DNA of 31,131 nucleotides from an uncultured Clostridia bacterium (GCA_934121875.1 CAKOVG010000012.1:1-31131), one strand, 5' to 3'. Positions 6,141 to 16,044 are shown, counted from the first letter of the stretch. Notes: generated from the sequence alone by a model not told the origin. Made by a program: numbers and translations.

Positions 6141-6169
6141 ATATTAGCACGTATAATGCGCATTGTCAA
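6141..6169 (-). promoter_or_regulatory. Proximal promoter of hicAB
   Basis: TTGACA (6164-6169) and TAATAT (6141-6146) on the minus strand are 17 bases apart. The predicted start falls at or just before the hicA ribosome site, so the leader is only about 10 bases. The spacer holds an imperfect palindrome, GCGCATTATACGTGC, a possible HicB operator. Confidence 0.7.
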
Positions 6170-6237
6170 TGAATTTTTTAACTCTAGTTTGGGAATTTTT
6201 TAAGATTTAAAAATTAAATGATTTAAATTATGAATAT

Positions 6238-6266
6238 ATAATATAGCCATTTGCAGTCATTGTCAA
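6238..6266 (-). promoter_or_regulatory. Distal promoter upstream of hicAB
   Basis: TTGACA (6261-6266) and TATTAT (6238-6243) on the minus strand are 17 bases apart, about 100 bases upstream of the proximal promoter. Both start with TTGACAATG. Nothing obvious is encoded between them except an AT-rich stretch. Confidence 0.55.
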
Positions 6267-6287
6267 GAAAAATCGTTCGACAAAATT
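6262..6287 (-). promoter_or_regulatory. Intergenic motif with a perfect Spo0A box, copy 2
   Basis: On the minus strand this reads TTTTGTCGAACGATTTTT; TGTCGAA is an exact match to the Spo0A box. It overlaps the -35 box of the distal hicAB promoter and matches 757-782 at 21 of 24 bases. Confidence 0.4.
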
Positions 6288-6326
6288 CTAGAAAAAATAA
6301 AAGAGAAATGACCTAACATTTCTCTT
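6285..6326 (-). terminator. Terminator of the polysaccharide operon after vanZ
   Basis: On the minus strand AAGAGAAATG (6317-6326) pairs with CATTTCTCTT (6301-6310) around six bases, followed by TTATTTTTTC. The 10-pair stem covers the last codons and stop of the VanZ gene. Confidence 0.85.
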
Positions 6327-6810
6327 CTACCTTTTTATCACTTTTGAGTGCTCTATATATTGAAATTATTATTAAAACTACTAATATTCCTGTAAGAACT
6401 CCTAAGCTATCTATTGCTACATCCACTATGCTTGGCCCTCTACCTGGCACAAAGCTTTGGTGGAATTCATCTGATGCTGCATACGTAACTCCAACCAACA
6501 TACTTATAATCCATTTTTTATATAATCTAATATTAAAAGTGCTCATAAATGACATTATCCATACTCCAACTAAAGCATATATAGAAAAATGTGCTAACTT
6601 TCTAATTATTGGATTACCATGCTCTACCATCTTAATTTTTATCTCTTCACTCAATCCTTTAGTATATGGAAAAACATCTATTATTTTCCTTAATAGTACA
6701 TTACTAACACCATCTGACTCTTCTGCTATTTGAGAAGAGAACTTAAAAATAATTGCAAATGTAGTTAATAATAGTAGCATAAATATAGTTCTTATGATTA
6801 TTTTTTTCAT
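6313..6810 (-). CDS. VanZ family membrane protein
   Basis: The 165-residue protein has four predicted membrane spans and the VanZ signatures: FKFSSQ near 23-28, IRKLAHFSIYALVG at about 69-82, and SDEFHQSFVPGRGPSIVDV near 113-131 with the D-E-x-H-Q motif. VanZ proteins give low-level teicoplanin resistance in enterococci by an unclear mechanism that probably alters surface lipids or polymers. It is the last gene of the long operon, with a GAGGAGG ribosome site, 39 bases after the LCP gene. Its place at the end of a capsule cluster suggests a cell-wall role; I infer nothing more precise. Confidence 0.9.
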   Translation of the reverse strand: MKKIIIRTIFMLLLLTTFAIIFKFSSQIAEESDGVSNVLLRKIIDVFPYTKGLSEEIKIKMVEHGNPIIRKLAHFSIYALVGVWIMSFMSTFNIRLYKKWIISMLVGVTYAASDEFHQSFVPGRGPSIVDVAIDSLGVLTGILVVLIIISIYRALKSDKKVEEKC

Positions 6811-6849
6811 ATAGCCTCCTCTATGTTGTATCGCATCCCTTTAGTACTC

Positions 6850-8331
6850 TTATTCTCCTAATACTTCATCAATTTTTTCTTTAGCAGATGTTACTGATGT
6901 TGAATTTGGTACCATTACATATAGTTTTGTACTTCCCATTGAATATGTTGATGAGCTTGCACCTGTACCTTTTAAAGAATTTGATTTTATTGTCCATGAA
7001 GACATATTGTTAATTTGGTCTTTTACCAATTTACTAATATCTTCTTGATCAATATTTGTTTGGAAACTACCCTTTAATGAATCTAGAATACTTGTATATT
7101 TAGTTAATAAAGTAGTACTATTTAATACCTTTTTCATAACTGCCTCAATAACAGCTTGTTGATTTTTAACTCTCTGGTTGTCTCCTGATGGAAAAGCATA
7201 TCTTTCTCTACTAAATCTTAGAGCCTTTTCTCCATCCATATGATTATATCCCTTTTTAAAAGTATATAAATTATCACTAGTTGTAAAATCATAATCTGAA
7301 TATACATCTATTCCACCTAATTTATCAACTAATTTAATTACAGTAGTAAAGTTTACTCTTACATAATAATTTATATCAGTATCAAGTAAGTCTTCAACTG
7401 TTTTAACAGTTTCATTTACACCATATATTCCCGAATGTGTTAGTTTATCTTTAGCTCCATAGCTATGAAGAGTAACATAATAGTCTCTTGGAATTGAAGT
7501 TAATAAAGCCTCATGTGTAATAGTATTAACTGTCATTAATATATTAGCATCACTTCTTGCAACATTGCTTATACTTCCAGATGTATCTATTCCTGTAATG
7601 TACACATTGAATTTTCCATTCTTAACATTATATTTAGAAGATGTTTCTTCTACCTTAGTACTTGTTTTTATTTCATGTTTTATAGTATAAAGTATTTTTG
7701 TATTTTCTTTAAAACTCTTTACTTCATCTCCTAGCATACTATATTGTGTAGCACTAACTAAAATAACCTCTAGTTTTTTATCTATTAACTTATTTCCTAA
7801 GTCCATTAAATTTTCTTGGTTGTTTAGTGTAACACTTACTTTTTCATTTATCCTTGATTTTACATCATCATCAACTTGGAAAAAGTTTACATCTTTACCT
7901 TTTATATCTTCAATTTTATTATATTTGCTATCTTTTCTAACAACAATGTAATATTCGTCTGTTTCCTTTGTTTCTTGGAATACATTTCCTAAAAAACTGA
8001 TAGTTGCTAAAGCATAGTTTGTTACATAAATATATATACCTGAAACAAATAAAATTATTACTAAACTTATTATTGTTAATTTATATGTTTTATGTTTTTT
8101 TAATAAACCTATTACCATTGCTAATGTGAACACTATTTCTGCAATTGTAAATATGGTTATTACCCAACCTGGTAGCAAGTCCATTTTTAATATTGAAATA
8201 TAAAAAATTATTGTAATTACAACATAAGCAAAAGCTACCAATTTTAAAAATGTATCTAATGCTTTGTTTGTTTTTCTTCCTTTTTTACTTGTAGCTTTAC
8301 TTTCTGTTTTCATTCTTTTACCTTGAGACAT
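6850..8331 (-). CDS. LytR-CpsA-Psr family ligase, CpsA-like with extra extracellular domain
   Basis: A 493-residue protein with a basic cytoplasmic start, three membrane spans (about 31-49, 54-77, 85-106), an extracellular segment of about 120 residues (123-240) that looks like a solute-binding (SBP_bac_3-type) domain, and the LCP domain (about 242-405). LCP landmarks are GIDTSG (247-252), RSDANILMTV (259-268), SIPRDYYV (279-286) and LRFSRERYAFPSGDNQRVKNQ (371-391), which contains the arginines that hold the polyprenyl pyrophosphate. LCP enzymes move undecaprenyl-linked polymers onto peptidoglycan. This one fits attachment of the product of this operon. The three-span plan is that of streptococcal CpsA. 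Ribosome site AAGGAGG, spacing 6. Confidence 0.92.
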   Translation of the reverse strand: MSQGKRMKTESKATSKKGRKTNKALDTFLKLVAFAYVVITIIFYISILKMDLLPGWVITIFTIAEIVFTLAMVIGLLKKHKTYKLTIISLVIILFVSGIYIYVTNYALATISFLGNVFQETKETDEYYIVVRKDSKYNKIEDIKGKDVNFFQVDDDVKSRINEKVSVTLNNQENLMDLGNKLIDKKLEVILVSATQYSMLGDEVKSFKENTKILYTIKHEIKTSTKVEETSSKYNVKNGKFNVYITGIDTSGSISNVARSDANILMTVNTITHEALLTSIPRDYYVTLHSYGAKDKLTHSGIYGVNETVKTVEDLLDTDINYYVRVNFTTVIKLVDKLGGIDVYSDYDFTTSDNLYTFKKGYNHMDGEKALRFSRERYAFPSGDNQRVKNQQAVIEAVMKKVLNSTTLLTKYTSILDSLKGSFQTNIDQEDISKLVKDQINNMSSWTIKSNSLKGTGASSSTYSMGSTKLYVMVPNSTSVTSAKEKIDEVLGE

Positions 8332-8345
8332 TTGTTTCCTCCTTG

Positions 8346-9548
8346 CTATGAACTAATTTTTTTATAAAAATCTGTCATTTGTCTTTCTATAGAAAAGTTT
8401 TCTTTTTCTATTCTTAAATTATTAATATATTCATCATTGTTTTTACCTTCTAACATTGATTCTATTGCTTCTGCAATATCTTTTACTTCATATGTTGTTA
8501 TTATTCCTGTTTTTTCATTTATGATTTGATTATTCATACCTGGGCAATCTGTAATAACTATTGGCTTACAAAAAATTTTTGCTTCTCTAACAGTAGTACT
8601 TAGTCCTTCATGTCTTGATGTTTGAACATATATATCTGATTTTTTTAAATATGCATATGGATTTGGTATTAACCCTAATAAAAATATATCATTTTCTAAG
8701 TCATTGTTTTTTATTAGCTTTTCTAGTCTTTTTCTTTCATTTCCTTCTCCTAAAATATACCACTTAAATTTATATCCATCTTCTTTAATTTTTTTACAAA
8801 CTTTTACTGATATATCATAACCTTTTACATATCTTAAATTTCCTATTGATAAAATTTTTTTACCATCATAGCTACTAAATTTATCATCAATATTATTTTC
8901 ATTAGACTTTTCATCTAGGCTTTTTAAATTTACAATATTATATACTGTTTCAAATTTATTTTGTATATTGGGCATAATTTTTTTAAAATCTTTTTCCATT
9001 GTTTCCGAAACAGTAAATAGTTTATTCAGTTTTAAGAAATATTGTTCCTCATATTGTTTATCAAAGCCTCCTTTTATAAAATCTGTTCTAAAAAATCCAT
9101 ACTTTCTATTGGCATTTACTTTATCTACAACATAGTATATACTATTTCCCTCTAAAAAACCTATTGCAATATCATAATTTTGTTCATTATTAGGAACAAT
9201 TTTTTTTAGTGTTTTCCAATTATAATAATATTTATTTATTTTTAAAATTCTTCTTATTTTTAACATAGCTGTTTGCCAACATCTAAATAATACTACTGGC
9301 ATATTTCTAAAAAACATTTTTGGTTTTAATAAATGCTTAACATGATAAAAAGCATATTGAAATTTAATATCATTTTCTAATATATTTACTTCTTTTGGAA
9401 TTTCATTTAAATAATACATATCGTCTTTTCTAAATAATAATAAATCTACTTGATATTTAGAATAATCCATATTTTTTAATAATTCTACTAATGCTCTTTC
9501 AGCACCACCACATGAAATAGTAGGAATAACAAATAATACTTTTTCCAT
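8346..9548 (-). CDS. Glycosyltransferase family 4
   Basis: The 400-residue GT-B enzyme opens FVIPTISCGGAERAL (6-20), the acceptor-side glycine loop, and carries the C-terminal donor site: ILSIGNLRYVKGYD (232-245) and SRHEGLSTTVREA (311-323), with the E-x7-E pair E314/E322. It should add one sugar to the lipid-linked repeat unit at the cytoplasmic face, with retention. Donor and acceptor cannot be read from sequence. It lies between Wzx and the LCP gene, 5 bases after wzx. Confidence 0.92.
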   Translation of the reverse strand: MEKVLFVIPTISCGGAERALVELLKNMDYSKYQVDLLLFRKDDMYYLNEIPKEVNILENDIKFQYAFYHVKHLLKPKMFFRNMPVVLFRCWQTAMLKIRRILKINKYYYNWKTLKKIVPNNEQNYDIAIGFLEGNSIYYVVDKVNANRKYGFFRTDFIKGGFDKQYEEQYFLKLNKLFTVSETMEKDFKKIMPNIQNKFETVYNIVNLKSLDEKSNENNIDDKFSSYDGKKILSIGNLRYVKGYDISVKVCKKIKEDGYKFKWYILGEGNERKRLEKLIKNNDLENDIFLLGLIPNPYAYLKKSDIYVQTSRHEGLSTTVREAKIFCKPIVITDCPGMNNQIINEKTGIITTYEVKDIAEAIESMLEGKNNDEYINNLRIEKENFSIERQMTDFYKKISS

Positions 9549-9553
9549 ATCTA

Positions 9554-11014
9554 TTACCTATCCTCTTTATTTAATTTGTCTTTAAAGCTTGTAATTAATA
9601 ATTTTAAAAAATTTATTAAATAGCTTATTTCTTTTTTATAAATAACCATATTTAAAATAATAGCAATAATTGTAAGCCCATATTTAAATAACCCTTTATC
9701 TGCAAAAAACATATTACAAATTGCAACAATATATAAAGTAATTATAGATAAAATAATATGAATATATGAATTTGTTATTTTATAATATTTACCACCTAAA
9801 TATGTTCTAACAGCTAACATAACTATTGCTGAAGTTCCAGCTGCAATAGCTGCACCATTAATTCCTATAACTGGTATTAATATTAAGCATAAACATATAT
9901 TAATAGTAGTATTGCAAATAAATGTGATAATGTTTAAATAACTCTTTTTTGAAAGCATAATTCCAATTCCAGTTGTATCTGCTATTGTATTGCAAACTGG
10001 TGTGAATAATAAAAATGCAAAAAAAACTTTACTCATTCTATATTTATCGCCTAGTAAAAGGTATATTATATCTTGTCCTAATACTACAAATAAAGCAAGC
10101 ATTATAATTAAAAATGTTATTATTCTATGTACTTTTTTTAATTTTTCACTATTGTTTTTATAATTTTCATAAGCAAATGGATTCCAATACGTTGTAAATC
10201 CAGTTTGTAATATTGTCAAAATATTGGCTATTGTTACAGCATTAGAATAAATGCCTACTGCTGAGTAATCCAACATTTGTTTTAAAAATAACTGTGGAAT
10301 AGAGTTATTTAACCATGATAAAAGTAGTACTGGTAAATATGGTATTGAAAACTTAAATATTGTTTTTTTAGTTTCTTTTGGTATTTTTTTAGTGCTTATA
10401 AATATGTATTTTCTATTTATAAACATCATTACTATTGCCATTACAATATATCCTATTGAAATACACAAAATTCCATTAAAATATGTTGCTCCCATAACAT
10501 AAGATAAAATAAGTAGTATTTTTTCTATAATGGTTATTGATATTGATTGAAAAATATATAAGACTATATTTTTTCTCATTCTTGAATACACACTACTCAT
10601 TCTTAGTATTGTACTTGCTACTATTGAAATAGATAGCAAGATTGATACCCTTATATCAATTTTACCAGTAATATTTGTTGATATATATTGATTAAAAATT
10701 AATATAAATATACAATATAGAATTGATATTGTAATATTTATTTTTAGGCAAAATGCAAAAAAATTATTTTTATCTATTCCTTCTTGTTTTTCATTATAAA
10801 ATCTCATAAAAGCTTGATCTAAACCAAGTATTGACAATATCTGAAAGAAATTTAGAAAAGTAATAAACAAATTTACTTTTCCTATATCTTCTGGTAAAAA
10901 CAATCTTGTAATAATTGGTGTAGATCCAAAACTAATAATTGCACTAATCCATGCTGCTGATGAAAAACCAACTAAATTTTTTATAAAGTCAATTCCTTTT
11001 GTTTTGTTACTCAT
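9554..11014 (-). CDS. Wzx-type polysaccharide flippase (PST/MATE-like)
   Basis: A 486-residue integral membrane protein with about 12-14 spans. It begins with the LVGFSSAAWISAIISFGSTP type of opening (about 14-33) and has TRLFLPEDIGKVNLF (35-49), features of the polysaccharide transport family (RfbX/TagF-like). It should flip the undecaprenyl-linked repeat unit outward for Wzy. Its start codon overlaps the wzy stop by 8 bases, so the two are probably coupled. Leu/Ile/Asn-rich AT-heavy coding is the same as in its neighbours. Confidence 0.9.
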   Translation of the reverse strand: MSNKTKGIDFIKNLVGFSSAAWISAIISFGSTPIITRLFLPEDIGKVNLFITFLNFFQILSILGLDQAFMRFYNEKQEGIDKNNFFAFCLKINITISILYCIFILIFNQYISTNITGKIDIRVSILLSISIVASTILRMSSVYSRMRKNIVLYIFQSISITIIEKILLILSYVMGATYFNGILCISIGYIVMAIVMMFINRKYIFISTKKIPKETKKTIFKFSIPYLPVLLLSWLNNSIPQLFLKQMLDYSAVGIYSNAVTIANILTILQTGFTTYWNPFAYENYKNNSEKLKKVHRIITFLIIMLALFVVLGQDIIYLLLGDKYRMSKVFFAFLLFTPVCNTIADTTGIGIMLSKKSYLNIITFICNTTINICLCLILIPVIGINGAAIAAGTSAIVMLAVRTYLGGKYYKITNSYIHIILSIITLYIVAICNMFFADKGLFKYGLTIIAIILNMVIYKKEISYLINFLKLLITSFKDKLNKEDR

Positions 11015-12482
11015 TTAGCAATTTCTCCTTGTTTCTATGTACTATTATATCTGCTATTGATACAGCTACAATTATAATTGTTCCTAATATTGCTGTTAGA
11101 TTAAATATATAAGTTATTATATAGTCAAAAGCTGCTCTAGGAATAAAAAACATAATATTATAGCTTAATAGTAAGCATGCTGTTAATATATAGCTCTTTT
11201 TATATATTTTATAGAATATAGCCATATAGGCTCCTAAAAACATATTTCCAAATATTACTCCAATGTATTTAAAGTCAGCATACAATTCTGCTACATATGA
11301 TGATCCATACCCATGTCCTTGTAAATATGCTTTGGGATTAATTAAGTATGATATTGTATGCATAAATGACATTCCACTCATTGCATATTCTTCTGTATAA
11401 TATGGTGCATGATTTATTTTAAAAATTATTCTTGTTATTGGGTTATATTTTATATACTGTATAAAATCTCCAAAACTATATAGTATATTTCTTGGTAAAT
11501 TATTTTCATACAATTTTTCATACCCTATAATATTAACACTATTTCCTATACTTTTGAAAAATCTTTCAAATTGTTCTATAAAACTAAATTTTTCTAATAC
11601 AATGCCCTCTCTAATATATACAAATAAACTTAATCCAACAAATATAAATGGTAACATTGTTAATGCAATAATAGCATATGACTTTTTTATCCATTTTTCT
11701 TCTTTATTTATAAGCTGTCTAAATACAACATAAAATATTATTAGTAATATATTAATAATACAATTGCCTCTGTCTCCAATTAGTAACAGCATTATTGTTT
11801 CAATTAAATATAAAAATATTATTTTCGTTGCTTTCTTCTTTTCAGGCATAGTTGCTAAAAATATAAAAAATGCTATTGTTCTAAAATTAGCAAATATACT
11901 AATAAAATATGGAATTGAAGATGAAAATGATTTTACGAAGTCTAAATAAGAATATGTATTAATATATATTGCCTTTTCTATAACTAATATAATATTTATT
12001 ATCCATCCAATTTCAAATAACAATTTTGAATATTTTTGTAATGAACCTTTTATTTCCTCTTTAGATATTCTATGCTTAAAAATTTTTATAATTTTTTCGT
12101 TTTTTTCTGTATATTCTTTAACATATTTTTCTACAATATAAAAGCCAATTAGTATAGATATTAATGATATATATAATGTTGTTACTATATGCATAGATAT
12201 TTCATTTGAAAATATATATACTACTTTTCCTGTTTTAATTAATTCTAAAGTCTGCCTTCCCATAAGAAAAATAAAAAAACATCCCATAAACATAAATAAT
12301 AATATTCTTTTTTTTATATTTCTTAAACAAAATATTACATTAGCAATAAATATTAATAATACTGCTATATATGATGCTGTAATATTTTTACGAAATATTA
12401 CAATTATACTAATACTTGCTAATATTATTAATATTTGTATGCAATTTATTATAATTTGGTATTTACTTTTTTCTTCTTTCAT
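11007..12482 (-). CDS. Wzy-type O-antigen/capsule polymerase
   Basis: A 491-residue membrane protein with about 11-13 spans and a large loop. LLIGDRGNCIINILL (about 236-250) is the G-x-RG segment seen in O-ag_pol_Wzy (PF14296) proteins, and GHGYGSSYVAELYADFKYIG (about 391-410) is its second typical block. Wzy joins repeat units on the outer face of the membrane. It overlaps the upstream GT2 by 20 bases and has only a GGTGA ribosome site, so it is likely translated by coupling. Polymerases are highly variable, so the linkage formed cannot be told. Confidence 0.85.
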   Translation of the reverse strand: MKEEKSKYQIIINCIQILIILASISIIVIFRKNITASYIAVLLIFIANVIFCLRNIKKRILLFMFMGCFFIFLMGRQTLELIKTGKVVYIFSNEISMHIVTTLYISLISILIGFYIVEKYVKEYTEKNEKIIKIFKHRISKEEIKGSLQKYSKLLFEIGWIINIILVIEKAIYINTYSYLDFVKSFSSSIPYFISIFANFRTIAFFIFLATMPEKKKATKIIFLYLIETIMLLLIGDRGNCIINILLIIFYVVFRQLINKEEKWIKKSYAIIALTMLPFIFVGLSLFVYIREGIVLEKFSFIEQFERFFKSIGNSVNIIGYEKLYENNLPRNILYSFGDFIQYIKYNPITRIIFKINHAPYYTEEYAMSGMSFMHTISYLINPKAYLQGHGYGSSYVAELYADFKYIGVIFGNMFLGAYMAIFYKIYKKSYILTACLLLSYNIMFFIPRAAFDYIITYIFNLTAILGTIIIVAVSIADIIVHRNKEKLLNE

Positions 12483-13437
12483 TTATATTCACCATACTAT
12501 TTAATAGAAAAATCATTTTTAAACCTGCTAATTTTATAAATAATTTTTTTAATAAATTAGTTTTCTTTATGTATTTATTTTTTCTCCATTTTATAAATTC
12601 AATATCGAATTTCTTTAAGTGTTCTCTTATTTCTTTTCTTGAATATCTATGTTTTAACATTAGCATAGTTTTCCCGTATATCATTTCCATAATGGCATGA
12701 TATTCTATTTCTTCTTTATAACAAGTATTTGAATTTTTTAACATATTCTGAAATGTTTTATCGTAAAAACTTAAATCAATTTTAGTTCTCTCTTTTTTAT
12801 ATGATAATGAGTTGACTCTTTGTCTATAATAATATAAATTCTTATTTATAATAGATATATTATTTGCATAAGTAAGTAATGGTATTGTTACTCCCATATC
12901 TTCTCCTCTTTTTATATCTTCTGGAAACATTAATCCTTGATTTAGCCAAAATTCTTTTTTGAACATTTTAGTACATGCATGATTTCTGATATATGCAATT
13001 TTTTCCTCTTTAGTTGAATTATTATTAATTTGAATTAACGAATTTCCATCTTCATATCTATCCTCTATTACCATATAATAATCACAAACAACAATCTCAG
13101 AATTATCTTTTTTTGCTAATTCTAACATACTTTGTACATAATCATCTGAAATCCAGTCATCACTATCTATAAAGCACAAAAAATCTCCAGTTGCATTTTT
13201 TATGCCAGTATTTCTAGCAGCTGAAAGTCCTCCATTCTTTTCTCTTTTAATATATTTGCATCTTGAGTCTTTTTCTTCAAATTGTTTTGCTATGTCTCCA
13301 CTCTTGTCTGTTGCACAGTCATCAACTAATAGTATTTCTATATTATTATAAGTTTGATTCAATATTGAATTTACACATTCTTCTAAATACTGTTCTACAT
13401 TATAAATAGGAACAATAATTGAAACTTTATCTTTCAT
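12463..13437 (-). CDS. Glycosyltransferase family 2
   Basis: The 324-residue enzyme has an N-terminal GT-A domain: VSIIVPIYNVEQYLEECVNS (5-24), LLVDDCATDKSGD (36-48), GGLSAARNTGI (69-79) and FIDSDDWISDD (89-99), in which the DSD metal site is clear. The C-terminal 100 residues are basic and likely touch the membrane or a lipid-linked acceptor. It adds one sugar, with inversion, to the repeat unit. AAGGTGG lies 5 bases before the ATG. The neighbours are wzy and the frameshifted SGNH gene. Confidence 0.92.
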   Translation of the reverse strand: MKDKVSIIVPIYNVEQYLEECVNSILNQTYNNIEILLVDDCATDKSGDIAKQFEEKDSRCKYIKREKNGGLSAARNTGIKNATGDFLCFIDSDDWISDDYVQSMLELAKKDNSEIVVCDYYMVIEDRYEDGNSLIQINNNSTKEEKIAYIRNHACTKMFKKEFWLNQGLMFPEDIKRGEDMGVTIPLLTYANNISIINKNLYYYRQRVNSLSYKKERTKIDLSFYDKTFQNMLKNSNTCYKEEIEYHAIMEMIYGKTMLMLKHRYSRKEIREHLKKFDIEFIKWRKNKYIKKTNLLKKLFIKLAGLKMIFLLNSMVNINERRKK

Positions 13438-13448
13438 ATTTCCACCTT

Positions 13449-14496
13449 TTATTTCTTAAATATTTTATCATAATCATAAGATGTTGCAATTTCATACATA
13501 TGATTTATTTCTTCAATATAGTTTTCTTTTGTTATTCTGTTTTCTCCTGTTTTACACATACATTCAAATATATAATAATTAATTTCTTCTTTATAATGAC
13601 TATAATCTTTATAATTGTCAAAATTAGTTATAATTTCTTCATTGTTTTGAAAATAATATAATTCTACATTATCGTATTGTAGTAAGTCTTCCATTACCCT
13701 TTTTGTTATTGCAATTTGTTTATTTAATTCTCCATTTAAAATTGCCGTATCCCACTGTAAAATACTATATGGTGGAAAAAATATTTTAAACTTTGTATTT
13801 GGATAATTTTGAATATATTTTGTAATATTTTTCATATTTTCATCATAGTTTGGCATATATAAATTTGAATCCATATCATTTTGTTGTATTTTAGGTCTTG
13901 CATATGTTTTTAATACTTCTGTAAGTCCATATTTATACAAACTATTCCATGCGTATGCATTGTCATTGTTTACTTTTATACCTTTTACAAAATTTTTAAT
14001 ATTGTATATCGTATAATCACAAAAAATATCTTTATTAAATATGTATTTTACATCATTTAGTTTATTATTATCATATAAATATTCTGGTAAAGGAAACCTT
14101 GTAATATCACTTTCCCTTGAAAAAAATTCCTTAAACATATCCAAACCATAATATATGGTTTTAATATCATGTGTATTAAAAGCTAAATTAAACACAATAT
14201 CAAAATTTTTAGAATATCCCCCTGAATATGGCACTTTTATTACTTTTTCATCTTTATTAGCATTTTCAAACCATGATACCCTAAAATTCTCGGTCATAGA
14301 AGATCCTGTAATAATACTATTGTAATCAAAATTTTTTAACATTCCTGGATTTTGATATATTTCATTTCGAATATTTATATTAATAAATGGTTTATGATAT
14401 TGAAAAAGTGGATCAACAATCCAAGTAATAATTCCGAATAAGTATTAGCACAGTACATATTATGCTTATAACTTGTATGCAAAATTTTTTATACAT
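13449..14496 (-). pseudogene. SGNH/DltD-like partner of the MBOAT acyltransferase, frameshifted
   Basis: An ATG at 14496 with AAAGGA 6 bases upstream starts MYKKFCIQVISIICTVLILI, a signal anchor, and then stops eight codons later. Skipping one base (the C opposite 14436) continues as GIITWIVDPLFQYHKPF and joins the long open frame, whose first ATG is at 14342. The restored protein has 348 residues, one membrane anchor, the D-P-x-x-x-Y-H motif usual after it, and IITGSSMTENF, the G-S-S block with the likely catalytic serine. Such proteins sit next to AlgI/DltB-type MBOATs and complete O-acyl transfer outside the cell. As read, the anchor is separated from the domain. Starting at 14342 would give a soluble 297-residue product that stays in the cytoplasm. 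Confidence 0.82.
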
Positions 14497-14533
14497 AGTT
14501 TTCCTTTCTATAAGTTTTATTATTATATATTTT

Positions 14534-16012
14534 TTAAAAATTAAAATATAAGAATGTTGAAACTTGTGATAATGACATAATTGAAACAATTAGTAAAATT
14601 GATACAATTATAACATTTCTTTTATTTGGCTTGAAAGTTTCTATTCTTTCATTTGTGTTCTTCATTCCTAATATTGCAAATAAAACAAATAACATAAATG
14701 CCTGTATAGGCACACTATAAGTTATAAACAATGATTCTATTTTAGGGAATAAATAATATAATTCTTTTATTTCTGCAATCTTGTAATTAAATATATGAAT
14801 CATATCTTTTAGTATTGTCATGTTTGAAAAGTTAAAACATAATATTTTTTTATAAAATAATATTGCATCTGATACAGAATTTGCTCTAAACATTACCCAA
14901 GTTAAATTAATAAAAACAAATGTAATAATCCAATTTAATACAACATTTTGTTTTTCTATTTTTTCTTTAAATATTCTTGTAATTATATTACCTATGCCAT
15001 GCATAATACCCCAAACAATAAATGTATAGTTTGCGCCATGCCATATACCAGATATTAAAAATATTATAAAAATATTAATATATGTTCTAATATTTCCTTT
15101 TCTATTTCCACCTAATGGAATATAAACATATTGTGTAAAAAATCTAGTTAAAGTTATATGCCATCTTTTCCAAAAATCTGTAATAGTAGTTGCTTTATAT
15201 GGTGAATTAAAATTTATTGGTAATTTAATATTAAACATTAAAGCAATTCCAGTAGCCATGTCACAATATCCACTAAAATCAAAGTAAATTTGTATTGTAT
15301 AAGAAAACATAGTTATACATGCAGTTAATGTATTTAGATAATTTACATCTTGGAATCCAATATTCACTATATTTCCAAACACATCTGCAATAAGAACTTT
15401 CTTGGCAAGTCCAAATGCAAATGCCATTATACCTTTAGCCATATTTTCTGCATTTATTTTCTCATTTTCTTTATTTTCAAATTGTGGTACAATTTCATTA
15501 TGTAGTACGATTGGTCCTGCAATTAATTGCGGAAAAAATGTTACAAATAATGCATAATCCCAAAACATGTATTTTATTGCTTCTTTATTTTTGTAACTGT
15601 CTATAATAAATGATAATTGTTGAAATGTAAAAAAGCTTATACCTAATGGTAATAGTATATTTAGCATATCAAATGAAGATTTGAATATACTATTAATATT
15701 TACTAATATAAAGTCAAAATATTTATAGTAAACTAATATACCTATATTTAATAATAATAGAACGATAAATATTAGTTTTTTCTTCCATTTTTTATTTGTT
15801 CTATTTAATAACTTATTTCCTATAAAATTAACTATAATACTACTTACTATAATTCCTAAATATGCTAAATTAAAATAAGCATAAAATACAAGTGACATAA
15901 TGCATAAGTATATTTTAGCAAGTTTATTTTGTTTTATTTTATTCAAACCAAAATACCCTAATAGAGTTATTGGTAAGAATGCAAATATAAATATGTATGA
16001 GTTAAATAGCAT
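14534..16012 (-). CDS. MBOAT family O-acyltransferase (AlgI-like)
   Basis: A 492-residue polytopic protein with about 11 spans. It shows the AlgI/PatA blocks: FFPQLIAGPIVLH (159-171), YFDFSGYCDMATGIALMF (243-260), DFWKRWHITLTRFFTQYVYI (279-298) followed by PLGGNRKG, and SGIWHGANYTFIVWG (321-335) with the catalytic histidine H325 and the second conserved H285. It should pass acyl groups, normally acetyl, across the membrane to the growing polysaccharide, together with the SGNH protein encoded just downstream. The ribosome site AAGGGG is rather far (about 15 bases) from the ATG, so expression may be modest. Confidence 0.93.
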   Translation of the reverse strand: MLFNSYIFIFAFLPITLLGYFGLNKIKQNKLAKIYLCIMSLVFYAYFNLAYLGIIVSSIIVNFIGNKLLNRTNKKWKKKLIFIVLLLLNIGILVYYKYFDFILVNINSIFKSSFDMLNILLPLGISFFTFQQLSFIIDSYKNKEAIKYMFWDYALFVTFFPQLIAGPIVLHNEIVPQFENKENEKINAENMAKGIMAFAFGLAKKVLIADVFGNIVNIGFQDVNYLNTLTACITMFSYTIQIYFDFSGYCDMATGIALMFNIKLPINFNSPYKATTITDFWKRWHITLTRFFTQYVYIPLGGNRKGNIRTYINIFIIFLISGIWHGANYTFIVWGIMHGIGNIITRIFKEKIEKQNVVLNWIITFVFINLTWVMFRANSVSDAILFYKKILCFNFSNMTILKDMIHIFNYKIAEIKELYYLFPKIESLFITYSVPIQAFMLFVLFAILGMKNTNERIETFKPNKRNVIIVSILLIVSIMSLSQVSTFLYFNF

Positions 16013-16044
16013 CTTTTTTTATCTTTTCCCCTTATATATTACAC

